A stretch of DNA of 64,000 nt. Origin: Roseovarius nanhaiticus (GTDB lineage Bacteria; Pseudomonadota; Alphaproteobacteria; Rhodobacterales; Rhodobacteraceae). This document shows positions 17,583 to 27,760 of the stretch, in pieces; position 1 is the first letter of the stretch, and each line of letters opens with the position of its first letter. Under the pieces are notes generated by a model, which saw only the letters and a program-made list of their open reading frames with translations, ran no database searches and was not told where the DNA came from. A program made the position numbers and the translations under genes. Where the stretch lies: positions 62,001 to 126,000 of the forward strand of contig NZ_FTNV01000004.1 in assembly GCF_900156535.1 (NCBI RefSeq). The letters are read 5' to 3'.

Positions 17583-18610
17583 TCTTCAATGTGCCCATAT
17601 AAGCGGCCGCTTCCCATTTCCATAACTGGACCCAAGCGATCTCCATACGCTGCTTCAAAGTCAGCAATCTCCAAAGCGCGCAATTGAAAGGCGCCCCCGT
17701 TCCGTTGGAAAACAATAATCTTTCCGTCGTAAATCTGATATCCATGAGTTTCCGGGATAGGTAAGGTTATTTTTTCCATGCTGTTGTTTCCCAGCCTTAG
17801 GTTCCGCTCCACCACTTGTCCATTCGGGGTCTGAAACACAATTTCACCGAGGACTGAGTTCAGAGGGGTGTCTGCTGCTGGAAAAATTCCAAAATAGTGC
17901 GACATCCCCCTCGGGAGGTCAATTTGGTTTCCTGGTCTGAGCGGCCCGCGGTTTCGTGTTACATACCCCGCCTCAATCCAAAATGTGTTTCGCTCGCCTG
18001 GTATTTGGATATCGGGCCCGCCATCTGGTCGACGTGCGAATGAATTGCGCCATCCCTGATCATATTGATCAATAATATCTAAGATCGGGGTAGCAGCTTC
18101 CCAAAGAGAGTTAGCAGCATCAAGACCTTGTTGTAGTGTTGTTACGCCATCGCAGTCACCGGACACCTCGCAAGAGATTCCTGCCTCCACACTTCTGGTC
18201 AGACCATTTGCCGAAAAATTACCTGAACCGGCAACAACACCATATCTTAACGGATTATCCGAAATCATGTATGATATTTTCAAGTGAAAATCTTGTCTGG
18301 GGACATAGCCTTCCTGTGTACAGATCCACTCGCCGTCGTGAATACGAACTTCTGCGTTGGGCTTGTTCATGATGGCGCGCAACGCAGCAGGCTGGGTTCG
18401 ACCATAATCAACACCGAATAACCAGCGTGTCGGAACATTTTCCCAAAAATCCTGTCCGAAATTTAGTTCAAACGTGTGCAGACCAGACATTGTTGCATAT
18501 GCAAATAGGCAAAATAGCTGGTCTGCAGTAATGCTTCGGTACAGCCTATCAAGCTCTGAAAGAGTCGTTCTATTATCCTGAACGTTTTGAAAGAACAAGT
18601 TCGTGCTCAA
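17579..18610 (-). CDS. PLD-fold nuclease-like protein of restriction-like operon
   Basis: 343 aa. The central part carries one HxK-type phospholipase D half-site: FHLKISYM (H109, K111) followed 17 residues later by GSGNFSANGL (128-137), the usual pairing in PLD-fold nucleases, which dimerise to complete the site. The N-terminal part (WLFGVDYGRTQPAAL) also fits bacterial PLD-like proteins. The C-terminal 190 residues are unassigned and may bind DNA. It overlaps both neighbours by 4 nt. It is clearly A+T-richer than the helicase gene and the N-terminal half of the methyltransferase. A role as the cutting subunit is likely but inferred. BfiI, NgoFVII and DISARM DrmC are known PLD-type precedents. 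Confidence 0.75.
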   Translation of the reverse strand: MSTNLFFQNVQDNRTTLSELDRLYRSITADQLFCLFAYATMSGLHTFELNFGQDFWENVPTRWLFGVDYGRTQPAALRAIMNKPNAEVRIHDGEWICTQEGYVPRQDFHLKISYMISDNPLRYGVVAGSGNFSANGLTRSVEAGISCEVSGDCDGVTTLQQGLDAANSLWEAATPILDIIDQYDQGWRNSFARRPDGGPDIQIPGERNTFWIEAGYVTRNRGPLRPGNQIDLPRGMSHYFGIFPAADTPLNSVLGEIVFQTPNGQVVERNLRLGNNSMEKITLPIPETHGYQIYDGKIIVFQRNGGAFQLRALEIADFEAAYGDRLGPVMEMGSGRLYGHIEE

Positions 18611-21357
18611 GCTGTGCTCCCTTGATATTTCTTGGCATAGTGAAAGAAAAGCGTTTCAAGCCGGTCGCTGTCGTTTTTCATGAGTCGGCCTGAAAAAATC
18701 CTTTCACTTACTTCATCATTTTCACGGTGAGCCTCAGCTAAGTCAGAAGGCATGCTGTCAGGGTTGTATAGATCTGAAATGGAGGCGGGATAATGCCTTG
18801 CTCGCGCAAGGAGAATTCCCTCCGCAGTTTTAGACAAATCTAATTTGTTCTTATCAGTTAATTTTGGCATTGGGAACGTATTCCAGCCGAGAGTATTGGA
18901 GTAGCGAAAATCTGTTTTTAATTTTCCGCAAACTGCAGAAATCCAAACCATGTGCATTCGAGACGAAATGATGGACATATTCCACAAAGGTGCATCATAT
19001 AATGCAAACAACAGATCGCTAACGATCGTATTGTGGTCAAACAGATCTACAGGCAAGAACTCTCGCCGTTCCGACGAGACCTTCGCAACAGCCAGTGAGT
19101 GTTTCTTCGCCGTACCGGCTATTTGGACAAATCTGTGGGATCTTTCGGCGAAGTCACGTGTTGACGCTGCGGCACTACCCGAGCGGAATTTCTCCACTTG
19201 TGCAAAAATTTCCTGCAAGCATGGTATACTTCTCGCTTCGTCCTCCTCCCTATCATGCACCCAGATGCACCAGCGCGGCTTACCCTGGATCATCTGCTCC
19301 GAGCCAATATAGGGTCTGATGAATCGTTCAGTGCGTGGATCCCAATTTATCAGCGTCTCTCGCTGTTCTCCGGAGAGAACTAAGTGTCCACCATCTCTTG
19401 GCATATTGCCAAAAAGCATTCTTGATAGGCCGTCTGATGGAAAGCGGCGTGGTTCAACGATGATATTCGGAGCAGCCGTGAGGTATGCATTGATCTCATC
19501 GGTTTGTCTAACCTCAATGTGGCCATCTCGAGTTGTGGAGTAAATGCGTTTTGTCGACTTGGAGCGGTTCGAGATTGAAATTATTGCCACAATAACCCCC
19601 GCATTGTGACTGGCGAGGTTGGACCATTTGAAGCTGGTATGAGCGAAAGAAATCTTCTGACCAGTAGCGAAGATGCAAGGCCAGAGGATAGGCACTTGTT
19701 GCCCTTGGCAAATTGAGTTTGTTGCAACAAACGCTGCGTCAGAGGCCGTATGATTTCCATACTCAGCAGCCTTCATAAACCAACCGGCTACATAATCGAG
19801 GGATTTCCAGCTACTCGTGTGGCCTTCGAATACTCTTCGCAGGTCGTTCTTCTGCTCGCCACTCTGCCACTTCGCCCCTAAATAGGGCGGGTTTCCACAA
19901 ATATACGTCTCGCCCCCTTCATTCTCGAAATCAATCTGCGCCTGATCCAGCGGGCTTTGAAACAGATCCTCGGACTGAAACTTCACCCCCGTCCCCGTGG
20001 GCGGGCAGATCGACAGCCAATCCATCCGCAAGGCGTTGCCGCAGGTGATCCAGTTCTGCGCGTCCAGCGGCAGGAACTCGGCCAGCGCCTCTTTCTGGCC
20101 GCGCCAGGTCACGTCGCATTGGTATTCCGCGATGATCAGCGCCAGCCGCGCGATCTCGGCCGAGAAATCCCGGATCTCGATGCCGCGAAAGTTGGTCAGG
20201 GGGATGTCTGTCCTGCGATCCGCCTCGCCCCGCCTCTGGTTGATCACAGCCTCAATGGCGCGCATCTGCTTGTAGGCGATAACCAGGAAGTTGCCCGACC
20301 CGCATGCCGGATCGAACACTCGGATCTTGGCGATGCGGGCGCGCAGGTTGGCCAGCTTGCGCCCATTGTCCCCCGCCTCTTCCAATGCTGCGTTCAGATC
20401 ATCCAGAAACAGTGGGTTCAGCACCTTGAGGATATTCGGCACCGAGGTATAGTGCATGCCAAGGACCGAGCGTTCATCCTCATCCGCCACCGCCTGAATC
20501 ATCGAGCCGAAGATGTCGGGGTTGATCCTGGTCCAGTCCAGCCCGCCGATATGGCTGAGATAGCGCTGCGCGATCTTGGAAAATCGCGGCACCTCGGTGG
20601 AGCCGGAAAACAGCCCGCCGTTCACATAGGGAAAGACATCGGCCCAGCGGGGCAGTTCTGCCGTGGCGCGGTCCTTGTTTGCGGTATTCATCGCGCGGAA
20701 GATTTCGCCGATGATCTCATGCGTGTTCGACCCGTCACGGTTCGACATGCGGTCGATCGTGTTGGTGAACAGATCCTCGTCGGCGAAAATATCGGTGTCT
20801 TCGGCGAAAAAGCAGAAAATCAGCCGCGCCATGAAGTGGTTCATGTCATGGCGTTTTTCAGTAGTGCCCCAGGCAGGGTTGTCCTTCAACAGCTCGACAT
20901 AGAGGCGGTTGAGGCGACCCGTGGCCTTGATATCAAAGGCGCTCTCGCGAATCTGCTTGACGGTGGAGATACCGGCGAGGGGCAGGAAGGTGCCGAAATG
21001 ATCGGGAAAATCGGTGTAGGCGCAGGCCACGGTATCGCCGCCGATCAGGTCTTCGGCCTCGAACTCCTGCCCGTCGGTGGCGAGGATGAACCTGGCCTTG
21101 AACCTGATGGTGGCGGGGCTGGCCTTGAGCGCAGCGAGGGTCGCGGAGACCTCACCCGGCGCACAGGTAGCGATGTGGATGTTGCCCCGCTGCAGGACGC
21201 CACCGACGTCGGATTTGTTGGTATCCGCCTTGCGCAGCCTCTTGATCTCGGTCGCCTTGCGACCGAAGGCCTCCAGAAAGGCATAGGGAAATTCGGCAGC
21301 ATCAAACGGCGCCTCGGCCAGATCGGAAATTGCCTGTTCAATCTCGACCGGGTTCAT
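18607..21357 (-). CDS. N6-adenine DNA methyltransferase (MmeI/YeeA-like architecture)
   Basis: 916 aa. SAM-binding motif I is [10 protein letters not shown] (348-357) and catalytic motif IV is NPPYLG (489-494), the NPPY type that marks N6-adenine methylation. It is preceded by an MmeI-like helical spacer ([16 protein letters not shown] near 176-191) and [15 protein letters not shown] near 301-314. The C-terminal 400 residues should contain the target-recognition domain. No D-x-ExK nuclease motif is visible in the first 150 residues, so cleavage probably depends on partner proteins. Base composition drops just downstream of motif IV (about 67% G+C at 20041-20100, 38% at 18901-18960). Both ends overlap neighbours by 4 nt. 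Confidence 0.85.
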   Translation of the reverse strand: MNPVEIEQAISDLAEAPFDAAEFPYAFLEAFGRKATEIKRLRKADTNKSDVGGVLQRGNIHIATCAPGEVSATLAALKASPATIRFKARFILATDGQEFEAEDLIGGDTVACAYTDFPDHFGTFLPLAGISTVKQIRESAFDIKATGRLNRLYVELLKDNPAWGTTEKRHDMNHFMARLIFCFFAEDTDIFADEDLFTNTIDRMSNRDGSNTHEIIGEIFRAMNTANKDRATAELPRWADVFPYVNGGLFSGSTEVPRFSKIAQRYLSHIGGLDWTRINPDIFGSMIQAVADEDERSVLGMHYTSVPNILKVLNPLFLDDLNAALEEAGDNGRKLANLRARIAKIRVFDPACGSGNFLVIAYKQMRAIEAVINQRRGEADRRTDIPLTNFRGIEIRDFSAEIARLALIIAEYQCDVTWRGQKEALAEFLPLDAQNWITCGNALRMDWLSICPPTGTGVKFQSEDLFQSPLDQAQIDFENEGGETYICGNPPYLGAKWQSGEQKNDLRRVFEGHTSSWKSLDYVAGWFMKAAEYGNHTASDAAFVATNSICQGQQVPILWPCIFATGQKISFAHTSFKWSNLASHNAGVIVAIISISNRSKSTKRIYSTTRDGHIEVRQTDEINAYLTAAPNIIVEPRRFPSDGLSRMLFGNMPRDGGHLVLSGEQRETLINWDPRTERFIRPYIGSEQMIQGKPRWCIWVHDREEDEARSIPCLQEIFAQVEKFRSGSAAASTRDFAERSHRFVQIAGTAKKHSLAVAKVSSERREFLPVDLFDHNTIVSDLLFALYDAPLWNMSIISSRMHMVWISAVCGKLKTDFRYSNTLGWNTFPMPKLTDKNKLDLSKTAEGILLARARHYPASISDLYNPDSMPSDLAEAHRENDEVSERIFSGRLMKNDSDRLETLFFHYAKKYQGSTA

Positions 21358-21635
21358 TTGCCGGTGCCCTCCCCGTAGCGCTGAACATCAATCTCATTCG
21401 CGCGCGCCATGATGCCAGCCAACTCAAATTCCATCTGTCGTTCCATCCAGGCTCTGGCAGACCCGCCGAATGCCTTTTCCAACCGCAAGGCCATCTCCGG
21501 CGATATTCCCGATCTACCATTGAGCAGGTTGCTCAATGTCTGTCGGTCAACGCCCAAGATCGCGGCGGCGGCCGTGACGCTCAGGCCAAGAGGCGCCAGG
21601 CACTCTGCGCGCACAGTGATACCAGGGTGATCCAT
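21354..21635 (-). CDS. HigA-family XRE regulator, first gene of restriction-like operon
   Basis: 93 aa, starting at the ATG 21633-21635 with GAGGAG about 5 nt upstream; a TTG one codon earlier is the alternative. It has the HigA-type helix-turn-helix: [27 protein letters not shown] helices near 18-40, [14 protein letters not shown], and a C-terminal helix with MEFELA. HigA proteins normally neutralise an RNA-cleaving HigB toxin encoded beside them. I find no HigB-like frame here. The stop overlaps the methyltransferase start (ATGA), so it looks recruited as the operon's repressor, like the C-proteins of restriction systems. A perfect palindrome lies just upstream. Confidence 0.8.
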   Translation of the reverse strand: MDHPGITVRAECLAPLGLSVTAAAAILGVDRQTLSNLLNGRSGISPEMALRLEKAFGGSARAWMERQMEFELAGIMARANEIDVQRYGEGTGK

Positions 21636-21664
21636 CAATGCTCCTCGTTGCCGGGACCGTATGG

Positions 21665-21683
21665 TGATAATCGGCGATTATCA
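21665..21683. promoter_or_regulatory. Candidate operator of the restriction-like operon
   Basis: Perfect inverted repeat TGATAATC-GGC-GATTATCA about 30 bp before the regulator start codon. On the minus strand it sits between a -35-like TTGATA and a weak -10-like TACGGT 17 bp apart, so a bound HigA-like dimer would block the promoter. The -10 match is poor, so the promoter call is tentative. Confidence 0.6.
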
Positions 21684-22144
21684 ACAGGAGGAGCGCGAAG
21701 GGTGCAAAAAGGGGTGTGGATGCACTGGGCAATTCGTAGTGCATCTGTTCACTAATTCGGGTGCAAAACACATTGCCGACATCTCACCCTTGCAACAGCC
21801 CGTATCCTTCATTGCTGAAACTCTACGCTGACAGCGGGTATAAGGGACGAAAATTCCGGGAGGGGTTAAGGAAAGTTTGCCGCAAGGTAAATAGAGAACC
21901 ATGCCCCGGAAGGACAGTCCGCTCGCCCGCTTGACAATGCCGCAAACAGAGAACCTTCACCGGAGCTGACTCCTGGCCACCTTCTAAGCCAAGGTCTGCT
22001 TCCCCTCCGCCTGTCGGCCCGAGGATCAACTTCTTCGGTTCCTGAAATCAGACCTTGTTAGCGATCATCCGATAGAGGCGTGGTTCTTGGCAACGCGCAC
22101 ACTGATATCTGGAATGCACAATCTGTGCGCTATCTAACGAGCCC
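21684..22144. other. Intergenic region between the regulator promoter and the KAP gene 3' end
   Basis: About 460 bp without a convincing gene. Short leftward frames at 21681-21902 and 21823-22029 have no recognisable family and no good ribosome site. In particular I do not see a HigB-like toxin. No clear terminator hairpin follows the KAP stop. Confidence 0.4.
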
Positions 22145-25100
22145 TTATTGTGCCCTACGCAGTCGGCGGGACGATGGAAATACCTTCGCAAGGACGTCAG
22201 TCTGTTCTTGATCAAGCATGTTCAAGACCTCGTCATTCCGTTCGAGCGCGCTTTCACCACCCAAGTTGTACACTTGTCGGGCCACAGAGTGCAGTTCTTC
22301 TCCGGATAGCGAGGGGAGAGACACAATCATGTGTTCCGCCAACTTACTCTTGGCGCTCATTGAACCGCACGCCTGCCCGACTTGAACCAACCGTTCGACC
22401 AGTGCACTTCTCGCATTCGGACGCTCCATGTCCTTCAATAGGGCTTCAACTGAAGCCGGAGAGCTTGCAAGTGCCGGATCTCCCGTGTGTACAAGAACCC
22501 GGTTCCGTTGCTCATCGTTCAGGCTATCATCCGCAAGAAGGTTGATCGCAAACCGTGAGTCACTATCAGTAGCGGCCAAAATCCAGAACTCAAGCGCTCC
22601 GTCGGGCTTTTCAAATAATGGCACTGGTGACGAGCCAAGGATAGCTCTGACTGCATCGCACCGTCGGTCCTCGTCCAAAGCTTTCGATGTTGCCTCCAGG
22701 AATGAGGACAAATCACTATGCTGCAAATCCGGTTCTTGGGCCTCTGTGAGGATTTTCGCTATGCCCGCAGGCGTCAGGATCGACGCCACGAAACTGGACA
22801 ACGCGGACACACGACCCGGCACTGCACTCCATACGATTGGGGTAACGTCAGCTATTTCTTGACTGCTTTCAGCACCCGATAGACCTCGTTGTACCATGTC
22901 GCATATTGATTCATATACGTCACCGATCCCCTTGTTGCCGGGCTGCTCGCGAATGAACTGACATGCCCTCGCCACAATATCCTTTGGTCGATAGTCGCCA
23001 ATCTGTTCATCCGGCTTGGGCCATGCTCCGATCATGCACCGATGGACAACGACATATGCTTTGGGTGTGCCGGCCGCATTTGCAAGGAGCTGCGTCAGTA
23101 TCTGGCCCACCTTCCCAATAGGAGAAAATTTGAACAAAGTCGCAGACATTGGCAGGAATTGATGCAGGTAGGCAGGGGTGTTGTGCATCGCGCCAATCCG
23201 ATCCAACAGCCGCACAAGATGGCCACTGAGTGGTTCTACAGACCACGCTTTATCCGGCATGCTCTCCATGAGGGCATCATAGACCTCTACGGTTTCTTCA
23301 ACTGGTGCGTCCGCGCTTATTACTGAATCCATACGGCCAACGATCTGGTTCCTTACGGATTCGCCAGATAGTTCGAAATTGCGTCCCAAGTAACCAGAAA
23401 TACCTTTCGGCTGCGTGGAGAGCTCCTGCTCACTGAGTTTGGAAAGAACCCTGTCCCAAGAATCTTTTGCCTGCCCCTTCAACAAGTCCAGTGCGCGAAC
23501 AGCAAATTGTTCCCGTAAACCATCCTCAGCCCATTGCAGAACGAGTTTCTCCAGCCCTGCTGCCGTCGTCGGATCGATATCCGCGCACCACTCCGCCATC
23601 AGATCATTAAACTTGTTCGCGCCCTCGCCGATTTCGAGCGGCCAACTTTCCCCATCTTCCATTTCTTTGTATAGACGGTCGGCAAACGCGATAAGAAACG
23701 CCCGTCTTTCGTCCGGGCCAGCCAGATTGCTGTAGCATGCTGCATCAACCCATGCGGCAGCTGCCGCCGACTGTGGCTGGACGCCTACCAACCGCGTGAG
23801 TTGGCTCCATAGCACATCACGCTCTTGCTGACCGAGCTTCGCGATGTCTTCGAATATCGAAGAAATTTTCGGAAGGACGGCAGCTACAAATTCAGGAGTA
23901 GCCTCCGGCCTTTCAAGTTCGCCAATGGCTTGATCCGAGTAGTCAGTCCCAAGATACTTCAAAAGAGGATTACCATACCTGTCTACCCACACTTCAAGCT
24001 CTATGAACGGCAATGTCTGCGACTCGGTATCAAGACGGATTTCGCGTTTCAGCAGCCAATCCCGAAGCAGGGTATCCGCGCCGGCAGATAGGCCGTCGGT
24101 CTCCCTTACGTCCAGGGCTAAATCGACGGCATCCTTGACAGCGCATGTCACTTCATCGAGGTTGGGCTCGCCACCTGTTGCCAGACGCCAATCCAACGGC
24201 TTCGAATTCAAGAGATCGTTGATGAACCTTTCGGAAACGTCCCGTCGATCCTCGGCAGTTGCGCCTTCTATGATCTGTCGGGCGCGTCCTGGTTGGATGT
24301 TCATACGAACGGCTTTAAGTGCCGCCATTTGTCTTATGAGCGGAGACAGAATTCTGCGTCTTCGGTCCTTGGGTATCCGGTCTACCAAGGCGGCCAGAAC
24401 TCGCGCTGCGTTGGTGCGGCGAGTCTCGTTTTCCTGCGGCAGTGCCTCGCCGAAATCCTCCAATAGCACGACATCTTCGACCGCGAGGGGCTTGTCGTCC
24501 AAATGCCGTCCAAACGCTTCAAGCACGCCCTTAACGTCGCCGGACACGAGATTATCAAAAACAATCGCTGCTCTGTCACCGAACTTCCGTGTTATTGGGT
24601 CTTCGGCAAGCCGCAGCAGCGGCTGCAACACGTTGGGCCACCGCAGGTCTGCCAGGCTGGAGAGATAACGTCTGAGTTTTCGGTGATCAGCCCGCACGTT
24701 GCCGGTGAGACTGCCTTCATTATCAGCAACAAGGAAGTCTTTAAGCAGTTCTTGTGCCTGTGGCGCTAATTCTGACGGCGACTTGCCGCCAAATACAACA
24801 CTGCGGAACTCCTGTATGATCTCGGGGCGGTTTTGCACCGCTTCGTAGAAGTCGGGAAAGTCGACCCGAAGCACGCACAATGCTGCCAATGACAGCGGGT
24901 GGTCAGAAACAGCACCTTTATGCAAACCACCTGGTGCGTCGGAGCCAATACCATTTCGTTCACGTAAACTACCGAGCCACCAGGACTGTATGAAGGCATT
25001 CATAAGCTGAATTGCATTCCGTGGACTCTGCACGTCAACATGGATCAATCGATCAGTAACGTCCTCCAGAGAGAAGTTTCGCTTCTTAAAGTCAACCGAC

Positions 25101-26197
25101 ACGCTTTCTATACCCTGCATTTTTTTCAGAGCAAAATCTCGCATGTCCAGCTTTGGGAATTGAGGAATCTCTAAACGAAACTGAAAAAGGCGATCAAGAT
25201 ACCGGCGCGCATCGCCGCGCGAAAACACAGCGCCCGGCAGGTTAGGACTGCCGAGTCCGCTGCGCCGCTTGATGGCTTCCGCAATTTTATCCTCGTCGCA
25301 TGAAATCACAAAAACTACGCCAAATCCGTTAGCCGAAGTATTAAATGGCAACTCAAGAAACGTGCGCACGGCATCGAGTCCGGCCACCATTTCCGGAGCC
25401 GATAGTCGATCCAGGTCGTCCACAAAGACAACCAACCGTTCACATTTAAGGCCATCGCCCTTCCTGAATTTATTGATCTGCTCCGTCAGCAACCTCTCGT
25501 ATTCTTCCGCCGATGTCGTAGGAAACGATACTGATGTTTGCGGCATAAAACGCGCGGGAGAGCGAACACGAAGGTCAACGATGCTTCTCGCGAACCAACC
25601 TGTCAGGCCTATTGCTGCCACGGCAACCCACGCTGCCGATTGTTGACCCTCAAGGCCCGTCGTCCATACAAGGATTGCCGTGATCAACACGGCGGCGAGA
25701 AAGAGTACCAACAATAAGACTGCACTGCCAACAATCTGGCCGAACGACTCACCAAACCAGTCTCGGAATGACCGGCGCTCATGTGTAACTCTGTTGACCT
25801 GCTCAAACAGATGCTGCCGCAGCGCGTTCTCGTCGCCACCGAGCTGTTTGAACGCTTCCCGCAGCAATGCGCGCTTCAAGTCCTGCTCACCACCAAAACG
25901 CCACGCATTGAACGAAATGACGTGAATATGATCGGCCCGGCGGTTGCCAACTGTCCCAGTCTTGTCATCTTCCAGATCGCGTCTGTAGAGGGCTTTGATC
26001 GAACTCTTGCCCGTCCCCCACGGGCCAAGCAGCCCGACGCTGAAGGGCGGTTTATTTGTGGGCGCCTCAATTAGATCCCTCAGCGCCTCCGCGTAATCTT
26101 GGTGCCCAAACGCGTCCGCACTGCGATCCTCCAATTCCTTGTCCAAGATGCTGGGCATTGCCCTTGGCGGGGAAATCTTCTTGGGGGAATTATTCAT
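22145..26197 (-). CDS. Large KAP-family P-loop NTPase with two membrane segments
   Basis: About 1350 aa from the ATG at 26195-26197; a TTG at 26272 would add 25 residues and neither has a strong ribosome site. Walker A is GPWGTGKSS about 58 residues in. A pair of long hydrophobic helices (roughly 156-182 and 187-207) is inserted before Walker B, which is VVFVDDLDRL. That insertion is the hallmark of KAP NTPases, which are anchored on the inner face of the membrane. The remaining 900 residues have no domain I recognise and look like helical repeats. KAP proteins include the phage-exclusion protein PifA, so a second defence function is plausible but unproven. It appears to be a single-gene unit. 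Confidence 0.8.
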   Translation of the reverse strand: MNNSPKKISPPRAMPSILDKELEDRSADAFGHQDYAEALRDLIEAPTNKPPFSVGLLGPWGTGKSSIKALYRRDLEDDKTGTVGNRRADHIHVISFNAWRFGGEQDLKRALLREAFKQLGGDENALRQHLFEQVNRVTHERRSFRDWFGESFGQIVGSAVLLLVLFLAAVLITAILVWTTGLEGQQSAAWVAVAAIGLTGWFARSIVDLRVRSPARFMPQTSVSFPTTSAEEYERLLTEQINKFRKGDGLKCERLVVFVDDLDRLSAPEMVAGLDAVRTFLELPFNTSANGFGVVFVISCDEDKIAEAIKRRSGLGSPNLPGAVFSRGDARRYLDRLFQFRLEIPQFPKLDMRDFALKKMQGIESVSVDFKKRNFSLEDVTDRLIHVDVQSPRNAIQLMNAFIQSWWLGSLRERNGIGSDAPGGLHKGAVSDHPLSLAALCVLRVDFPDFYEAVQNRPEIIQEFRSVVFGGKSPSELAPQAQELLKDFLVADNEGSLTGNVRADHRKLRRYLSSLADLRWPNVLQPLLRLAEDPITRKFGDRAAIVFDNLVSGDVKGVLEAFGRHLDDKPLAVEDVVLLEDFGEALPQENETRRTNAARVLAALVDRIPKDRRRRILSPLIRQMAALKAVRMNIQPGRARQIIEGATAEDRRDVSERFINDLLNSKPLDWRLATGGEPNLDEVTCAVKDAVDLALDVRETDGLSAGADTLLRDWLLKREIRLDTESQTLPFIELEVWVDRYGNPLLKYLGTDYSDQAIGELERPEATPEFVAAVLPKISSIFEDIAKLGQQERDVLWSQLTRLVGVQPQSAAAAAWVDAACYSNLAGPDERRAFLIAFADRLYKEMEDGESWPLEIGEGANKFNDLMAEWCADIDPTTAAGLEKLVLQWAEDGLREQFAVRALDLLKGQAKDSWDRVLSKLSEQELSTQPKGISGYLGRNFELSGESVRNQIVGRMDSVISADAPVEETVEVYDALMESMPDKAWSVEPLSGHLVRLLDRIGAMHNTPAYLHQFLPMSATLFKFSPIGKVGQILTQLLANAAGTPKAYVVVHRCMIGAWPKPDEQIGDYRPKDIVARACQFIREQPGNKGIGDVYESICDMVQRGLSGAESSQEIADVTPIVWSAVPGRVSALSSFVASILTPAGIAKILTEAQEPDLQHSDLSSFLEATSKALDEDRRCDAVRAILGSSPVPLFEKPDGALEFWILAATDSDSRFAINLLADDSLNDEQRNRVLVHTGDPALASSPASVEALLKDMERPNARSALVERLVQVGQACGSMSAKSKLAEHMIVSLPSLSGEELHSVARQVYNLGGESALERNDEVLNMLDQEQTDVLAKVFPSSRRLRRAQ

Positions 26198-26715
26198 TGT
26201 AGCGCTACTCGTTACTGACGCCAGCTGGGCAATATTAAGCAGTAGTATTGCTTCAATACCACAGTTGAACAACAGGATTGTGCGAGCAGTTATTCGGGAC
26301 GTCCAGTTTCCACTGTTATCGGATCAAAAGCCGACCGTAAAGATGTGGCCCCAGACCGGTCCTTCGACCAAATAGCAGCGAACGACCGGTCTCCGCCCGA
26401 TCTACCAAAACCCACTCACGTCGATTGGACGAGTAGCGCTGACAGAATGCGCTGGTCCCATGCTTCTGAAGGCTCGAGCAGAAAAATTTTCAGAAAATGC
26501 TTCGTCATTTCGCCGTTCGGCCAATGTCATTCGTGAAAGCCGACACCATCGAGAAGAACAGTTGACGAAAGGAGCCAAGACAGACCCCGCCACCTCCTGA
26601 TCTGCGCGCCTTCATCGTGCAGCGCGCAGATCGGCAGTTGGCGATGACATGACCCTCCGAAGCTCATGACCCGCCGGGACGAAACCCGGCACCACTTTCA
26701 CCAAAGGGAGGCACC
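26198..26715. other. Divergent intergenic region between the KAP gene and rightward cargo genes
   Basis: About 520 bp. It must carry the KAP promoter (leftward) and that of the small rightward genes. No frame has family resemblance. Around 26352-26395 the words GACCGGTC and GACCGGTCT occur 30 bp apart; I see no further structure. Confidence 0.35.
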
Positions 26716-27111
26716 ATGTTTCACAGAAAAATCACCCCGAATGCAGGCATTCACTCCACCGATGTCGGCGAGATCGCGCTTCGCGCGTTTCTATCGACCA
26801 ACCACGAGGCGCTCGGCCATGCAGCCGTTCTGCTCGCGGATCGGCGCGGCGCACGGCTCATCAATTCGATCCGCGACGGCCTCATCCAGCCGGGGCCACT
26901 GACACGCCGTCTGCGCCGCCTGCTTCTCGATCTGCGCGGCATTCTATTCCTCGAGCATGCCCATGACGAGAACTGGGATGATGCCGGATGCTTTGCGGTG
27001 CTGGATCCTTGGGATCCGATCGTGCCCGAAATCTGCCTGCTTGCCGATGGGCTCGACGATGCACTGCACGGCGCCGGACTGGCCCCCGCCTCAGGTGACT
27101 GCGCGGCCTGA
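26716..27111 (+). CDS. Hypothetical cargo protein
   Basis: 131 aa with a very good ribosome site (AAAGGGAGG, 4 nt before the ATG). No family recognised. The protein is soluble with basic (RGARLINSIRDGLIQPGPLTRRLRR) and later acidic stretches, and has no signal peptide or membrane helix. Codon use is G+C-rich like the chromosome. It is followed 256 bp later by another small gene with a similar ribosome site, so the two may share a promoter and the terminator at 28083. Confidence 0.6.
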   Translation: MFHRKITPNAGIHSTDVGEIALRAFLSTNHEALGHAAVLLADRRGARLINSIRDGLIQPGPLTRRLRRLLLDLRGILFLEHAHDENWDDAGCFAVLDPWDPIVPEICLLADGLDDALHGAGLAPASGDCAA

Positions 27112-27367
27112 TGCACTCCCCACATCGCCGCGCGCTATGCGGCGGTGTGGGCAGAGCGGCCGCCGAAATAAATCTTGTCAAACCGCAGATTTCTTCTTCG
27201 TGTCAGGGAAGAACGACCAATATTCTCGTTACCAGCACCCGACCAGCCAGTGAAACCAGAAAAAGAAGCCAGCCACACCCAGATCTCTCCTCCCGCGATG
27301 CACGAGCCATGACGCCGATGAATCAGGCACCACCAGCACCGTTCATGCATGCAAAAGGGAGACCATC
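27112..27367. other. Spacer between the two small cargo genes
   Basis: About 255 bp with no credible gene. A short G+C-rich stretch with partial dyad symmetry (CCGCGCGC...GCGGTGTGG) follows the first stop codon and could slow transcription, but it has no T run. Confidence 0.3.
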
Positions 27368-27718
27368 ATGCTCAACACCACCACCCTGGCCACAGATCAG
27401 GCCCGCTACAACGCGACTGCTTCGACAGAGGCGTATCTGCGCCGCCACGGCGCGGGCCTCTGTGACCTGCTCGACGCGTTCGACGACCCGGGCGGGTTCG
27501 AGGCGCTCTGCGGCCTGCATGTGGCCCTGTCAGCCGCCTTCCCGGAGGCCGATGCCGCGGAAGCCGCGCTGCGCGATATTCACGGCGCTCTGGAGGGCCA
27601 GGCGCCGTCAGCGCTCGATCGCATCAGCCGCGAGCGAAACATGTCGGCCTCCGATATGACCCGTTGGCATGGCGCGCGGGTGAGCGAGCTTCTCGCGCGA
27701 TTCCGCAATACCAGGTGA
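27368..27718 (+). CDS. Hypothetical cargo protein
   Basis: 116 aa, with GGGAG 6 nt before the ATG. It is predicted helical, acidic in the middle (CDLLDAFDDPGGFEAL) and basic at the end. No known family, signal peptide or membrane segment. It is probably co-transcribed with the gene at 26716 and near the gyrB end of the transposon, where Tn7-like elements commonly store exchangeable cargo. Confidence 0.6.
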   Translation: MLNTTTLATDQARYNATASTEAYLRRHGAGLCDLLDAFDDPGGFEALCGLHVALSAAFPEADAAEAALRDIHGALEGQAPSALDRISRERNMSASDMTRWHGARVSELLARFRNTR

Positions 27719-27760
27719 CCACCTCAACAGGCCGCGCCCCGATCGGGCGCGGCAGCCCTC

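Noticed and set aside
21684..22144. A HigB toxin gene upstream of the HigA-like gene
   Set aside because: The leftward frames here are short, lack ribosome sites and do not resemble HigB/RelE proteins.
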